From Catonia carolina (lineage: Eukaryota > Arthropoda > Insecta > Hemiptera > Achilidae), in contig JAQMRL010000003.1 in the NCBI GenBank assembly GCA_035578175.1, forward strand, positions 26,236,672 to 26,300,671: a stretch of 64,000 nucleotides of DNA, given 5' to 3'. The notes below the pieces were generated by a model. The model saw only the letters and a program-made list of their open reading frames with translations, did no database searches and had not been told where the DNA came from. This document shows, piece after piece, positions 44,985-57,835 of this stretch (positions within the stretch are counted from its first letter, which is position 1; each line of letters begins with the position of its first letter). The translations under genes were made by a program, and so were the position numbers.

Positions 44985-45297
44985 ATCCACCAAACACACA
45001 AATTAACGGCTTTCCCGGATTAAATAAAGTCAATAGGTGCTTTCCAATCTCATGGATCCATCATCAATTATAATATAATTACATATTCAAATGTATGCAA
45101 ACTCATGTCAGCTTGTCATGACAATACCAAAAATTATAAATTTACTCAATATAATTTTTTGGTATTGTCATGACATATTTACGAACGTGTGCATGCCTGA
45201 ATATATATTTGTATTATAACTGATGATTGATAGATGATGTCTAAAAGACCTAATGATTTTTTTAATCGAGTGAGAGTTATCTAATTTGTGTATTTGC
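44985..45297. mobile_element. fold-back MITE with a perfect central hairpin
   Basis: About 310 bp of imperfect palindrome: left CAAACACACAAATTA, right TAATTTGTGTATTTG. The centre is a stem, TGTCATGACAATACCAAAAA, with its inverse and a loop of about 12 bp. It lies 360 bp downstream of the CHP1 stop and could fall in the 3' UTR. Confidence 0.75.
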
Positions 45298-45299
45298 TG

Positions 45300-46106
45300 T
45301 TTTTTGTATATTTTGTAATTCTAAACAATACACAGGAAATTGTTTAACAAAATTGTTCTATTTGTATTAAAATTGAACAAATATAATATTAATTTGTTTC
45401 CTTCAAAATTGTTGGTAACTATTCTCCAGGGAACCCATAAAATTTTATTTCTGTCTAATGAAAACATGTACCTATCAGAAGGAAATCCCATTATGTTAAA
45501 CTGTGATAATTCCGTCTTATTTACTTAGTAAATAATAAGATGTATTTTTTGAAAGCATTCAGGCTTAAAATTCAAATTACAGTAAATCCATACTATTCCA
45601 ATAACAATTGGATTTTTCAATAACGATTAAGAAAGTCCTATACAATTTTCAAGGGACAGGGTCATGATAGCTTATTGAACAGAAGAGCATCTATAAGTTG
45701 AAAATGTGTCTAATGAGGAGTGATCTTTGTAGAACTACCATATTGGTCGTATTAGTATGCAGTTTATAAAAATGTTGTTTCAGGCATTATTTTTTTCTGC
45801 CATGACATTTTTCATTTTATAAACCAGTTTTTTATTTGCCATTAATTGAAAAAAGTATCCAACTTATCTGATTAATAATATGTCTCGGTTTGTAATCCTT
45901 TGGCAGTGGGATTAGAATATTATTAAGTGACCCTGTTTCTCCAAATATCTGTCAAGTAATATTCTGTGATATGTTTCAAATTGTTTGATCCAACCAGTGA
46001 TCTGTTGTTATCTGTAGTCTTTTGCAATTTTTAGTGATTTTTCTACTAAAATGAACGCACATCTTGAATTAAGAGCAACTCATTTGTCAAAACTACCATG
46101 TCACTG
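45300..46106. other. intergenic or CHP1 3' UTR, nothing recognised
   Basis: No coding or repeat signal recognised. Confidence 0.5.
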
Positions 46107-46109
46107 TAA

Positions 46110-46684
46110 GGCCGCTCTCACACCGGTGAAACTCGACGCCCGATATGAGTTGTGCCCTCCCACCAGTATGATCTCGATACAACCTAGATCAAACCGATCG
46201 CATGCAACTCAGCTGGTCCAACATCTGCTCGACCAATCGCATATAATCATGGGAGACGAGCAGCCAACGTAGCCTTTGTGCTTGAAGTTGAAAAATATCC
46301 GTGTCTGTACAATTTTAATTTGACAGAATATTCTAGGTGAGACAAAACCTTTCTTTTGGCATCCGATGAAAAGACTTAAATTTGTTTTCATCACAGGAGA
46401 ATTCCTGGGCACACACATAAGCTCCTCTATTACGATTGTTACTTACATGCGGTGAAATCCAACAGCTGTGGTTTTTTTCTGTTTTCTTCTTAAATAGTAA
46501 TAAGCAATGACTGTCTTCTTTTTCACTTGACATTTTGCAAACTGCAGGTGGATTCGAAGAAAAGGTTGAACAGTTGCGTTGAGGTTGAGTCTCCTCGATT
46601 TGCGAACATGCACTACGCGACTCGTTTTTCGGTCGAGTCATTTTAATCGTGTCGAGGTCGAGTTTCACCAGTGTGAGAACGGCC
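46110..46684 (-). mobile_element. PIF/Harbinger deletion derivative with transposase N-terminus
   Basis: GGCCGCTCTCACACCGGTGA and TCACCAGTGTGAGAACGGCC are long inverted ends, flanked by TAA on both sides. A 111-codon minus frame (46333-46668) contains SCWISPHVSNNRNRGAYVCA and DENKFKSFHRMPKERF. This matches the N-terminal region of Harbinger transposases (W.HP.N..R...G...E...DE.KF....RM....F). The DDE domain is deleted. Confidence 0.85.
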
Positions 46685-46687
46685 TAA

Positions 46688-47524
46688 GAGATGATTGATT
46701 TTGATGATAGTGTCTATATTTTTACTGTTTAAAGTGGAAGTTAGACTAAACTTTGTTCTGTCAAGAGACCCTTATTTCTACGTTAAGGAATTCGACATAT
46801 ATTAAAAGGGTATATCTGTATAGCTGCGTCATACTTTATTTGAATGAATTCATTAAATTAAAAAATTCTTATTAAGCAGGAAATCATATTAACTGTGAGT
46901 ATTTGATGGATTTTACTGTTTTTATAACGGCTTTTATAAAACCAAACTGTTAAAAAAAAACTGTAAATAAGGGTATCTTGAGAAATATTTTGTCCTGTAA
47001 TAAGTCATGTAAGCAATAAAAAAACATTCAGAGAAAATACCAAGTAAAATATCTGTTCATTTAAAAAATAGAACGTAAATCTTATACAAAATTATTCTGG
47101 TATGACATTCCTTCCTGGTTATGAATCGTTATATATAATTTATTTTGTTTTAAACTGATTAATAAGTTTTTTACTTTAAACTTTGAATGGTTTTAAGTAT
47201 TAGATGTTTCAGATGCCTTAGATCTTTGCACAAAATTTACAGTGTGCAATCTACATATAATTTTTAAATGTATTATTTATTATAAAATCTGTTACAGTGT
47301 ATTGAAATATCTACTACAAAAATTCAAAGTACAGGAAGTACACTTCCATAAAAACTGAAATTGTGTAGGGTCTGGCAAGTGAGCCAAAGAACGAAATGTA
47401 GTAGGAGATTTGTATTTTGTAAAACACATACTGTATGTGAAGCAGTTAAAATCCTACCAAATAGGATGGTAGCTGTCCATGTGTCATTGTGTTGTTCATT
47501 ATTTCAGCCAATAATGATCAGTTT
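46688..47524. other. intergenic, nothing recognised
   Basis: No recognised element. Confidence 0.5.
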
Positions 47525-47709
47525 TGGCCACCTCCATAGTGTAGTGGTAGCTCGCTAGTCTGCAATGCGGAGGTCCTGGGTTCGATTTCCAGCTAGGATC
47601 TGGAAATTTTCACTAGTCAATACCCACTGTTCCATTTATGTAACCCACCGTAGTCGCTAATAACCAAGCTGGTGATGAAATTTAAAAATGAATATTAAAT
47701 AAATAATCA
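47525..47709 (+). repeat. tRNA-derived SINE, head C + tail 2
   Basis: Head GGCCACCTCCATAGTGTAGT then GGTAGCTCGC (box A region) and GGGTTCGATTTCC (box B). Its tail GTAGTCGCTAATAACCA with a terminal TTAAATAAATAA run matches the tail of the copy at 57836 rather than that of the other copies. Confidence 0.82.
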
Positions 47710-49680
47710 GTTTCATTTAAGTGAAACATTTTTAAGGAAGTAATTAATTATTTAACTTTTTTATCGTATTATTTATCATGAATCATATTGTGAGTGAATT
47801 ATAAAATCCAATTCGGTTTAAAGTGCACAGAAAAACAATTGTAGGAGAAATAGATTAAAGTAAAATAGGACAAGAGGGTAGTCGTACGCTTCCCAACACT
47901 TATCATGTGACAAGTATAGACTCTTTTTCAACCTATTCATTTACTTGGTGCAGAGTTATTATGGAAGTGTATTACCTCAAGTACTGCAGCTTAGTGTTGT
48001 GCAATACTAAACTTATTTTTACATCTTGATTTGCTATTTTATTACTATATCTTAAACAGTTGATTGAATCATAAATTATCAACTCTTAATTTTATGTTAG
48101 GTGATGTTAATTTGTTACAGATGGTAGTTCTGTTTTGTTTTGTTACCATTCTATATAGGTTAAGTGATATATGTATATTAGGGAGAACATTTATAGTGCA
48201 TTTCTCTTATTTTCTAGAGTAGATTAACATAGTTTATTAATCTTGCTCTAGAAATAAACAAAAAATTAGATTAGGTTAATTTTGTCGTAAACAGTCCGCA
48301 TTATTTTTTTCTTTACTAACGGAACTATTTTACAACGATCATTTGGGATTTTAAGATTAATCCTGTATAATCAAATATGCTTGTGTAATGTATTTTTTTA
48401 AATTTTTATTTATTCAATATTTTACAGGATGTTTGTATTATTGTTTTAATTATTCTATTGTTATATGTAAACTTTGGAGAATCTAAAAGCTCATCTCCTG
48501 GTTAACATATTAAACCATCAAAAGTGTTGTTCACTGTTATCATATTCAAACACTAAGGAGGATACAACCTCTTAAGGATGTTATAAAAGATATCAATTGA
48601 AAACTTTGTGGTCTTTAAGGTTTTATGTGGATTTTTTGGTATTTTTTACCTTAAAAGAATAAATAGCAAAAACTTGTAATATAAGTGAAGAGTCACAAAT
48701 TAAAAGTTATCTGATAACTTTTAAAAAGAGTTTATCATTATTAAACTAAAAACTTTAATTTGTTTATTATTTTGTATTAAAATACATTCTAAAATGTTAA
48801 AAAAATTATTGTAGAAAAATTTGATTTTATTGTTAATGTAAAACAACATTTTTATTTTTAAATCATTAATTTTTTTATATTACATCATATGCATTTTTAC
48901 TCGTAGAAATTTAAGTTGAATTATTCTCTGTGGTATTTATTTATCAACGTACATTATCGGTATGGTTTTTTTCTAATAACATTCCTTTATTTTAATTTTA
49001 CAACATTTAAGAAATGGCCTACTACTATTTTCTGTGAAAATTGTTATTTTTTTATTAGAACTTTTATAATTTTGTGTAATGTTGATCTGGCTTAATAAAT
49101 TTCATATAATTTCAAGTGTTGTTTTGTGTCTTATTTTCATTTAAAAACACTTATCAACTCTTGGTAACCCTTATTAATAATCGTTAGGTATGGTGCAGTG
49201 TAGTGGAAACCATCAATTAAGATGTGATTGTGCTGTTAATCGTCGCTGACACCACTCTCTTTTACTAACATTCATAATCACTTTAATCCAAATCTTGGTT
49301 TAAATTAATAATAAAATCAACTATTTCACTGTCTCACAAAACAGAGCTTTAAATATTGTTCTTCAATATCTCGTACATCAAGTGTACGGCACGGCATCTA
49401 CTCCACTGTTCGGGCATTGTTTTTTTGCTACATATACTGATATGTAGCAAAAAGCATCCATTAGTAAACTCACAAAAATATTCACTCTATTATAAAATTT
49501 TAAATTGATTGAACAATGTAGACAGATGTGTATATTTTAACACATGTGCCTATGCATATGTAAAGAACTGCTTTACATCTTGAAAAATATTGTATTGAAG
49601 GCTGTTTAAAATAAGTTTTTGAGCTCATTGTCAATTATTTTAAAACTAGAAGCCCTTTTGAAGCAAAACTTATGAACTAT
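47710..49680. other. intergenic, nothing recognised
   Basis: Very AT-rich; no gene or repeat family recognised. Confidence 0.5.
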
Positions 49681-50005
49681 GAACTTTTTTTGTCATCAGT
49701 CTCAACTGGTTTGATGCTGTTCTATCTTTTGCAAGTCGTCTCATATCTACATTCATGCAACACTGTACATCTTTTGTAGTTTGCTTTATATATTCTAACC
49801 TTTGCCTCCCTCTACAATTCACTCCCTCAATATTACCCTCCATTATTAATAGACCAATACCTGGATGTCATAAGAATGTTCCACCAGCCTATTCCTTCTA
49901 GTAAGATGTTTCCATATACTTCTTTTTCCATCTGCTCGCCTAAGAACCTCTAAATTACTTATTTTGTCCATCCACCTAATCTTTAACATTGAACTATGAC
50001 CTATA
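49681..50005 (-). mobile_element. LINE 3' end fragment
   Basis: Closely parallels 62867-63190: TCATCAGTCTCAACTGGTTT, AATATTACCCTCCATTATT and TTACTTATTTTGTCCATCCA occur in both. In the other copy this region continues into RT C-terminal coding on the minus strand. Confidence 0.78.
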
Positions 50006-50479
50006 TGTGACTAATGAGTCAAGTGCCGCAGGTTACAACAAAACGAGATAGAAAAATAATAATTCATTTCAATGAAATGGAGCAATAAAAAAAACAAAAT
50101 ATACAATTAAAACATTAATTACAATAAGTTTCTAAACAATATTGTATTATTAGTAGTATTATTTATTATTTGGATAATTTCGTTTTAATTAGGTAAATGT
50201 TTTACATAAAGGTTTAAATAACTGATTAAACAGAAAGAACATAAATATTGGTTTCTCGTAAATGTGATCAGACTATTCACTGTGCTGAACGAAATCTAAT
50301 ATGCAGTGTAATAAAATGTTGTGAAGCTGAAGCTAAATATAATGGCTTTCCGTGCCTCTTAATACAGACCATGAGCGAGCGGCTTACTACTATTTTATTT
50401 CTCTTTATAATTTGAAATAGTAAAAAAAAATAAAGTTAAAGACAGTGAAAAAGCTAATTCATCAGCATTTTTTTTGATA

Positions 50480-50700
50480 CGTGGTAAAAATTGGAAATGG
50501 CCAGAATACAGGAATGTGACTTTGGACAGCTTTGACAGGGGTGTGGTTGTTGAAATTATGGAGAATTTTTAAATCAAGGAGAAAGTGGTGTCGACATGTA
50601 AAAAGTTATTACTCGTTTTAAAAGAAAGTCTTAATTTTAGTTGGAAACTATATGTTAAACAGAATTTTAAAGGAATCAGGGTTTAAGTGAAAAAAAGTGT
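50480..50700 (+). pseudogene. N-terminal fragment of an IS630-like transposase
   Basis: Plus-strand translation gives VTLDSFDRGVVVEIMENF, KEKVVSTCKKLLLVLKES and FKGIRV, with stops. The same pattern (SFDRQVIKN, DDFYIQEKVV) occurs in the transposon at 16880-18551. No ends found. Confidence 0.6.
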
Positions 50701-52819
50701 CAGTTACAACAAAGTATATTAATTGAAAGACAACATGTGGTTAACAAACTGTGCAATTGCACAGTAGTAAAATGAAATGTCTCACTGTTGAGGTTGGCAG
50801 CACTGACAGATTTTCTCTTCCCTTCCTCATATCCCATCTGTATGCAACAGGCGTTCTCATGACTCAAGTATCTATAGTCCAATAAATTTTTTGTACAACT
50901 TAAAGCAGCACAGTATTATCCTATGGATTCGTCTCTCTTTTTGTCTCCATTGCTACCCATTTCCTCTTCTTATCACACCCTTCGACTGTATTTCTTTACA
51001 TAGTACTTAATTATCATGCATTATAAAATTGAGATGACACCCTTACACCATAAATTAACGGGACAATGGATTAGCAGCGCACCGATTAATATGTGTTGAT
51101 TGTATTACGTTAGGATTGTAAAGAAATAATTAGGAGCAACATAAAAGGTTTTTTTGTAGATAGCAAAAAATCTGTAGTACTGCTTTTTCTGCTCCTTTTT
51201 TCCCATCCTTTTTTTGTATTAATTAAAAAATTTATACAAAATTTAAATTAAGGCAAAAATTATGGAAAACAAAATTATTAAGTTCCTATTTTGTGTACTT
51301 GTGCAGCAGGTGGTAGTAACTTACACATTTATATTTTAGTCAAATTGTTTATTACAGTAGTTGGAAGGAAATGGGAGTAGATCTAAATTTTTTCACAAAA
51401 ACAATTGAAGATAGTAAATGAAAATAACTTAATTTTTTACTTAAAACTACACAGTAATAGGAAAAAGCGCAAAGTTTTTTATGAAACAAAATACTTGAAT
51501 ATATATTTAATAACATTCTTTTTATATATAAATATAATATATTAAACAGACATTTAATTATATTAAAATAAAATATATTAACTTAAATATTTTAAGATTA
51601 TGGAATTTTTAAATTTAATTTTTTTTAACTTTTTCTCAACTTGTCGTGCTTTAAATTATTTGTGTATATTTTTAATAATACACGAAATATATGGCATTGT
51701 CATTTTATACATTGGTTGTTTAGTGCGTTGCTATATGGGTTAATTCTCTAGAATAACAATGTCATGTTAATTAATTATCAAGATATACTGTGTTGAGAAG
51801 GTTTAACAGCTTACAATCAAACAGCTATTAAAGTTACGATAGGGAATTACCATGTAGATGTATTGTGTGTACCAATGCAAATATTTAAGTTATATCTGTA
51901 CAGTAAAAAAACTTACTAAAGTATACAACATTATTATTATTTATTTATTTATTTAAAGTAATAATTTAAAATACAAAAAAAAATTTATACAATAAATTGT
52001 ACTGAATATTTTTCACTTTAACACTTATAAGCAACATGATAGGTATCATATAACATGTACAACACACACAACAAAATTGTCACATGCAACAGATGGTGGT
52101 TTGTGTGATCTAAAACTTATGATGGGAGGAAAATTACTATTCAATTTTACAATACTAACATCTGTTGTGAAACATTTGTAGCAAAAGACATAAACTTTTC
52201 TCCTGCCTATATTATATATCAAGTTACTGTGTACTACAAAATGAATGATAATTCAGTGTTCATGATGCATTTTGTCTACCAAGTTGTGAAATCTATTCAA
52301 TTTCAATTTATTTCATAAAAATATCATTTTATTAGAAAAATATGCTCAAATAATATAGTAGAAGAAATATTACAGAAATTTAAAGAAATTATATTAATGA
52401 ATCTTTTCTTGAAAATAAGAAATTTCAGACTTGAAGAATACCTTCAACCACAAAATCATTATAGGGACTCTATAATGATTTTTTTCTCTACTCCATGAGA
52501 AAATATTTAATTGTGAAAATAATAAAGTCTACTTTGTGAATATAACATTATTTACGAATAAATAACCACATTTAAGATTTCTCTGTAACCATTTTAATAT
52601 TACAGACAATTATAAAATAAATATTCTTTTATAACAGCTCTAGATCACAATAATGTGGTTTATGTAGTCTCTAAAACTAAATAATTATTACAAATACAAA
52701 AATACATTGTGGGTTTTATGTTATAAATTATTATATTTTGTACAAAAATATTGTTTAGGGTTTCTTTTTTATTATAATTTTCAGTTAGATATTTTTATCT
52801 AGTCGTATTTTAATTCATT
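50701..52819. other. intergenic, nothing recognised
   Basis: Extremely AT-rich; apart from a short perfect palindrome (TGTGCAATTGCACA, about 50747) nothing stands out. Confidence 0.5.
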
Positions 52820-52821
52820 TA

Positions 52822-53787
52822 CGAGGCGTGTTCAGAAAGTAAGTACTGTTTTTAAAAAAACCAAGTAAAACAATTTTTTTCAACACAATTTTATTTCTAC
52901 ATGAAAGCCCAAACCTTAAACTATTTTTCGACATAGTTTCCACTGATGTTCAAACACTTGTTGTAGCGGGTGATCAATTTGTCTATACCCTCTATGTAGA
53001 AGGTTCCCGCCAACGAATGTAGCCACGACTCCACGGCAGTTTTCACTTCATCGTTGGTTTCAAAGTGTTGGCCGTCTAGCTCGCACTTCATGTGCAGGAA
53101 CAAGTGGTAGTCAGACGGGGTGCCAAGTCCGGGCTGTAGGGCGGGTGATTGAACTGCTCCCAACGAAATTGTCGAACCAATGTTTGAGTGTCACCAGCAG
53201 TATGGGGCCGAGCATTGTCATGGAGGAACACAATTCCATTACTGAGTATTCCTCTCCGTTTGTTTTGAATTGCCCGCCTAAGTTTTCTTAAGGTTTCGCT
53301 ATACCTTGCCGCATTAATGGTATCACCTCTTGGGAGAAAATCAATCAGCAAAACACCTTTCTGATCCTAAAAGACAGTGCACATGATTTTTTGTGCAGAC
53401 ATTGTTGTCTTGAATTTTTGTTTCTTCGGGAATTGCGTGTGTCGCCGCTCCATTGACTGCTGTTTAGATTCCAGCGTGACATGACAGACCCAAGTTTCAT
53501 CACCTGTCACAATTTTGTTTAAAAAATCCTCACCATCATCACTGTACCGTGTGAGAAAAGTCAAAGCACTTCCGAATCTCTTGGTTTTGTGCACGTCAGT
53601 GGCGGGAACCTTCTACGAAGAGGGTATAGACAAATTGATCACCCGCTATAACAAGTGTTTGAACATCGGTGGAAACTATGTCGAAAAATAGTTTAAGGTT
53701 TGGGCTTTCATGTAGAAATAAAATTATGTTGAAAAAAAATTGTTTTACTTGTTTTTTTTAAAAAACTGTACTTACTTTCTGAACCTC
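52822..53787 (-). mobile_element. mariner rearranged into a fold-back
   Basis: Ends CGAGGCGTGTTCAGAAAGTA and TACTTTCTGAACCTCG with TA on both sides. The minus-strand transposase has TGDETWVCHVTLESKQQ, then a stop, VLLIDFLPRGDTINAARYSE, LHDNARPHTA and SPDLAP, then a frameshift and YHLFLHMKCELDG. The N-terminal third is missing. In its place, 53598-53787 is an inverted copy of the element's own other end (52822-53010), giving arms of about 190 bp. Confidence 0.9.
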
Positions 53788-53789
53788 GT

Positions 53790-55490
53790 AGTTTCTCATG
53801 TTGACTAACTGTATCGATTATAATTTATCTGTATTGAAATCTAGTTTAATTGAATTACATTACATTAGTATTTGAATAATTTAAAACCAAAAGTAATTTA
53901 TTTATATTTTATAAGTTAACAATGGAATGGATACAATACTTCTGAAAGGTTAATACTCATAATATTTTAATCAAAATTTTTAAGAATGATTTATATTTTT
54001 GAAAATCATGACAGTAAGTTTTAATTAGCTTGCTTACTTCTCCTGATTAAATGATTCACATATTCACTTAAATTACCAAACGTTTTATTCTAAAAATTTT
54101 ACAATTTCTAAAATAAATTTTAAAAGAAAGTATAAACACATCACTATTTTGTGTCAGTAAGACACTTTCTAAAGTTGAGCAAATTTTATTATTTCAATAT
54201 TCCTTACACAGCTTATTCGTCTTGTCTTCAATCCAATATTGTTTAGAATTTAATTTTACTTGACTTACCAGAGGAAAATAGTAGTTACTTGCATCAAAAG
54301 TTTGTACATTTACATTTAGTATCAAAACTAACCTGCTTCTTTAAAGTAAGGGAGACCAAGGGAAGTTAATACATTTTTTGGCTATTTTATTTTTAATATT
54401 TATTTTTAGCGTCATTTTACAGTTATAATTTTTGCCACAAACTTATTTAGGTATTTCTTTAATTCACGTTGTATTTTTGAGTCTGTAAATGGTTATCTTT
54501 ATTAAGTTACAATCAATATTTAATGGTATTGTACACTGTTATCAACCTACCACCATCCCGGGGCAAGTTGATATACTTAAGAGTAAAATTGATACAGATT
54601 GTTTAGGTTAAAGGAAATGCATATAAAGAACTTTCTTTATAATACAATGTATTATATAGGATTATTGTTTGAGGTAAAACCAATTTTAGAGTGAGTCGGA
54701 AACAATATAAGAAATAACCTTGTTCGACAGAACATCATGAGTAAAATAGCAAGGTGAGAGGAATGTTTATAAAAAACTAAAAGCTAAGTTTTCTTCTAGC
54801 TGTACAAAACACGCTGAACAAATTTCTTTATAAATATTATAAACTACTTATTTCTAATTCATCCACTCAGATGTGCTCTGCCTGTGAAACCTGGAGGGCT
54901 ACTCGTAATGAAATGACCAATTTAGATTGTTTGCAGAAAATGAGCAATGGTGCATTGGATTTTCACTAGTATTAACTGCAATGAACATCATTACAGCCAT
55001 ATCTCTTGCTACTGATGATCTGTGGGCTAAGTTTCTGCCTAGATTTAGCATATTCAACACAAATGTAGATTTCATTCAATTTTGAATTACGTACCTACAC
55101 ATGAATTTCACCAATGTCATTTTATCTACTCCAGAGATGCTTGAGTTCCTAATATAATATTAGCTTCTGCTTTTTTTACACGTTTCTTCTGGAAATTTAC
55201 TTTGATTTTTTGTTCGGTTATAATTTCTAACAATCTTCTGCAAAACAAAACGAAAGATGGTGTTAAATAAAGCGAGGGACTTATCAATACTCAATATGCC
55301 CCAGTGTGAGTGTATCAACTTGTTCTGATTATTTATTTATTTAATTAGGTATTTAAAATTGTCATCCATTCAAAACTCAAAAAGAGTATAGGATGTCAGT
55401 ATAAAAACATTAAATCTCTTAAAAAGCATTAAAAAGAAACATCGCATAAAACGAATTGTCTACATCAGTCACATACAATATAAAACACAA
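53790..55490. other. intergenic, nothing recognised
   Basis: AT-rich without a recognisable gene or repeat. Confidence 0.5.
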
Positions 55491-55492
55491 AA

Positions 55493-55920
55493 TTAGACTC
55501 CATCGTTTATAAATTCCTGGATTGTATAATACAATTTATCAATCAGGTAAGACTTTAACTTTTTCTTAAATCTTTTCTCACGTTCATTCATAAACAACCT
55601 TTGTGGAAGATGGGACATCAGTTTTGATCCAGTATGATGGTTTTTTTCGTAGAGAGACAACCTATGAAACTCGGCAAAATCAGAACGGTGGCTTCTTGTG
55701 TGATAGCCATGAGTCTTTACTATCAAACATCATGTTTTACTGACTTCGCCCACAGAACAAATTCCATAATAAATAAGCAAGATAAGAATTTTATTTTGGT
55801 TAAAGTATCCTCTACAAGACTTCTCCTGACCTACTCCACATATGTACCTCATGACTCGTTTCTGCATCAGAAATATCTCCTCAAAAAGATTGTTCTTATT
55901 ATTTTTTTATTCAAGCCATG
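55493..55920 (-). pseudogene. LINE RT C-terminal fragment
   Basis: On the minus strand EIFLMQKRVMRYICGVG, SCRGYFNQNKILILLIYYG, then after a stop HGYHTRSHRSDFAEFHRL, LMSHLPQRLF and FKKKLKSYLIDKLYYTIQEF. This is the thumb/C-terminal end of Jockey-like insect LINE reverse transcriptases, of the same type as the fragment at 15562 but a different element. Confidence 0.78.
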
Positions 55921-55968
55921 AAGATCAGGAAGTTACAATACGTGTGAATACCATATATCACTATAATA

Positions 55969-56960
55969 TACAGAGTGATTCAATAAGATGGAAACAATTT
56001 CAATAAGCTGTATTTCCTGAACTACATGTTATATTTTAATTCTGTAAATTACATTTTGAAAGAGAAAGTTTTAAATTTTAATTTACATACATGAAAGTTT
56101 ATAGATGTTCAATGTGTCCTCCTCTGGCTGCATGTACAACATCTAGACTGTAACTGAACTCATCCCAAACTCTCTGACGCATGTCTTGGGTCACTGAGTT
56201 GACTGCAGCTGTGATACGATTCCTTAGTTCATTCAAATTGGTGGGAAGAGGTGGTATGTAAACTGCACTTTTCACAAACCCCCACAAGAGAAAGTCACAG
56301 GGTGTGAGATCTGGAGACCTCGGTGGCCAAAACTGAAGTGCAGAGTCGTCATTCGCCATGCGACCTATCCATCGTTGACGTATGGATTCATTCAGGAAAC
56401 GCCGAACATTGCGATGCCAATGGGGTGGAGCTCCGTCCTGCTGGACGTTCCTCAAATGAATGAAGATTCAGGAGATTACATTTTCCAGCAGGACGGAGCT
56501 CCACCCCATTGGCATCGCAATGTTTGGCGTTTCCTAAATGAATCCATACGACAACGATGGATAGGTCGCATGGTGAATGACGACTCTGCACTTCAGTTTT
56601 GGCCACCGAGGTCTCCAGATCTCACACCCTGTGACTTTTTCTTGTGGGGGTTCGTGAAAAGTGGAGTTTACATACCACCTCTTCCCACCAATTTGAATGA
56701 ACTAAGGAATCGTATCACAGCTGCAGTCAACTCAGTGACCCAAGACATGCGTCAGAGAGTTTGGGATGAGTTCAGTTACAGTCTAGATGTTGTATGTACA
56801 GCCGGAGGAGGACACATTGAACATCTATAAACTTTCATGTATGTAAATTAAAATTTAAAACTTTCTCTTTCAAAATGTAATTTACAGAATTAAAATATAA
56901 CATGTAGTTCAGGAAATACAGCTTATTGAAATTGTTTCCATCTTATTGAATCACTCTGTA
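55969..56960. mobile_element. giant palindrome of a DUF4817/Tc1-like transposon 3' half
   Basis: 992 bp with near-identical inverted arms of about 475 bp and a loop of only about 40 bp near 56447-56487. Ends are TACAGAGTGATTCAATAAGA and its inverse. Each arm encodes, outward from the centre, the same transposase C-terminal part: QQDGAPPHWHRNV, RWIGRM, FWPPRSPDLTPCDF (catalytic Asp) and YIPPLPTNLNELRNR, ending HIEHL. The right-arm frame (to 56830) also keeps NEDSGDYIF, which the left arm lacks. Both frames are open. The whole catalytic N-terminal half is absent. Confidence 0.93.
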
Positions 56961-57835
56961 CTTTAATTATGCGGTTAATGAATGGTATATAGAAAATGTA
57001 ATTACCTTTTACTTGACCTAAACACAGACTGCAAAATGAAAATTTATTTTTACAGTAAAAAAACAACCAATCTGGTATAAATTTCTCAATATAACCTAAA
57101 AATAACCAAAACTATGTATGCTTATAACCCACTAAGATTCACTTACTGTATGAATTAGGCAGTTTTGCAATTATTGGTAGTTTTTTAAATTCATCTGTAT
57201 CAACTTTGCGTGTCAACTAGCCTGGTCTCCCCTATGTACAAGAAAATTGTTTTTAATACATTTCTTAAGAATGTTCTAATTCATTAGAACTCGTTCACTA
57301 TTTTTTCTCAAAAATGGTACTTATACATAGAATGCTCTTCAGTAAATAAGTAAATAATAATGGACAAAGGAGCAATGTACTGCTTAATTTTATGTTTTGT
57401 CGTGGATAAAGATGTTAAGACCTCTAAACTTCTTCCACCAGATTGAAAAAATTACTTTTTTAGAATAATAAAAGTTAACTGCTATAAGATATTAGTTTTC
57501 ATCAGCAAAAGATAATATTAAGTGTAATTCTTTATGTATAATTAAGATATAATTAAGTATAATTCCTGAAAAATTTTCCTATCAAAAACTTTGTTTTATA
57601 TTATTTTTTATCGAGGGATGTAAAGTGTACAATATCAATTTATATTGGACGAAGGTGTTAGGTGTTTATTTATTTTCCAATTTCTTTACAAAAAACATTA
57701 CAATACAAATGAATTTCCATATTTATACTTAAAAATCGAAAACTATTTATGTTAACTTGTGGTGGGAAATTGAATCCCATCTATGAAGTACCCTACTATT
57801 GTTTCCCATGTTCAAACATAATATTTTTTTTATTA
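56961..57835. other. intergenic, nothing recognised
   Basis: No recognised element. Confidence 0.5.

Noticed and set aside
56388..56606. Minus-strand frame across the palindrome centre
   Set aside because: It is a shadow of the transposase frames in the two arms.
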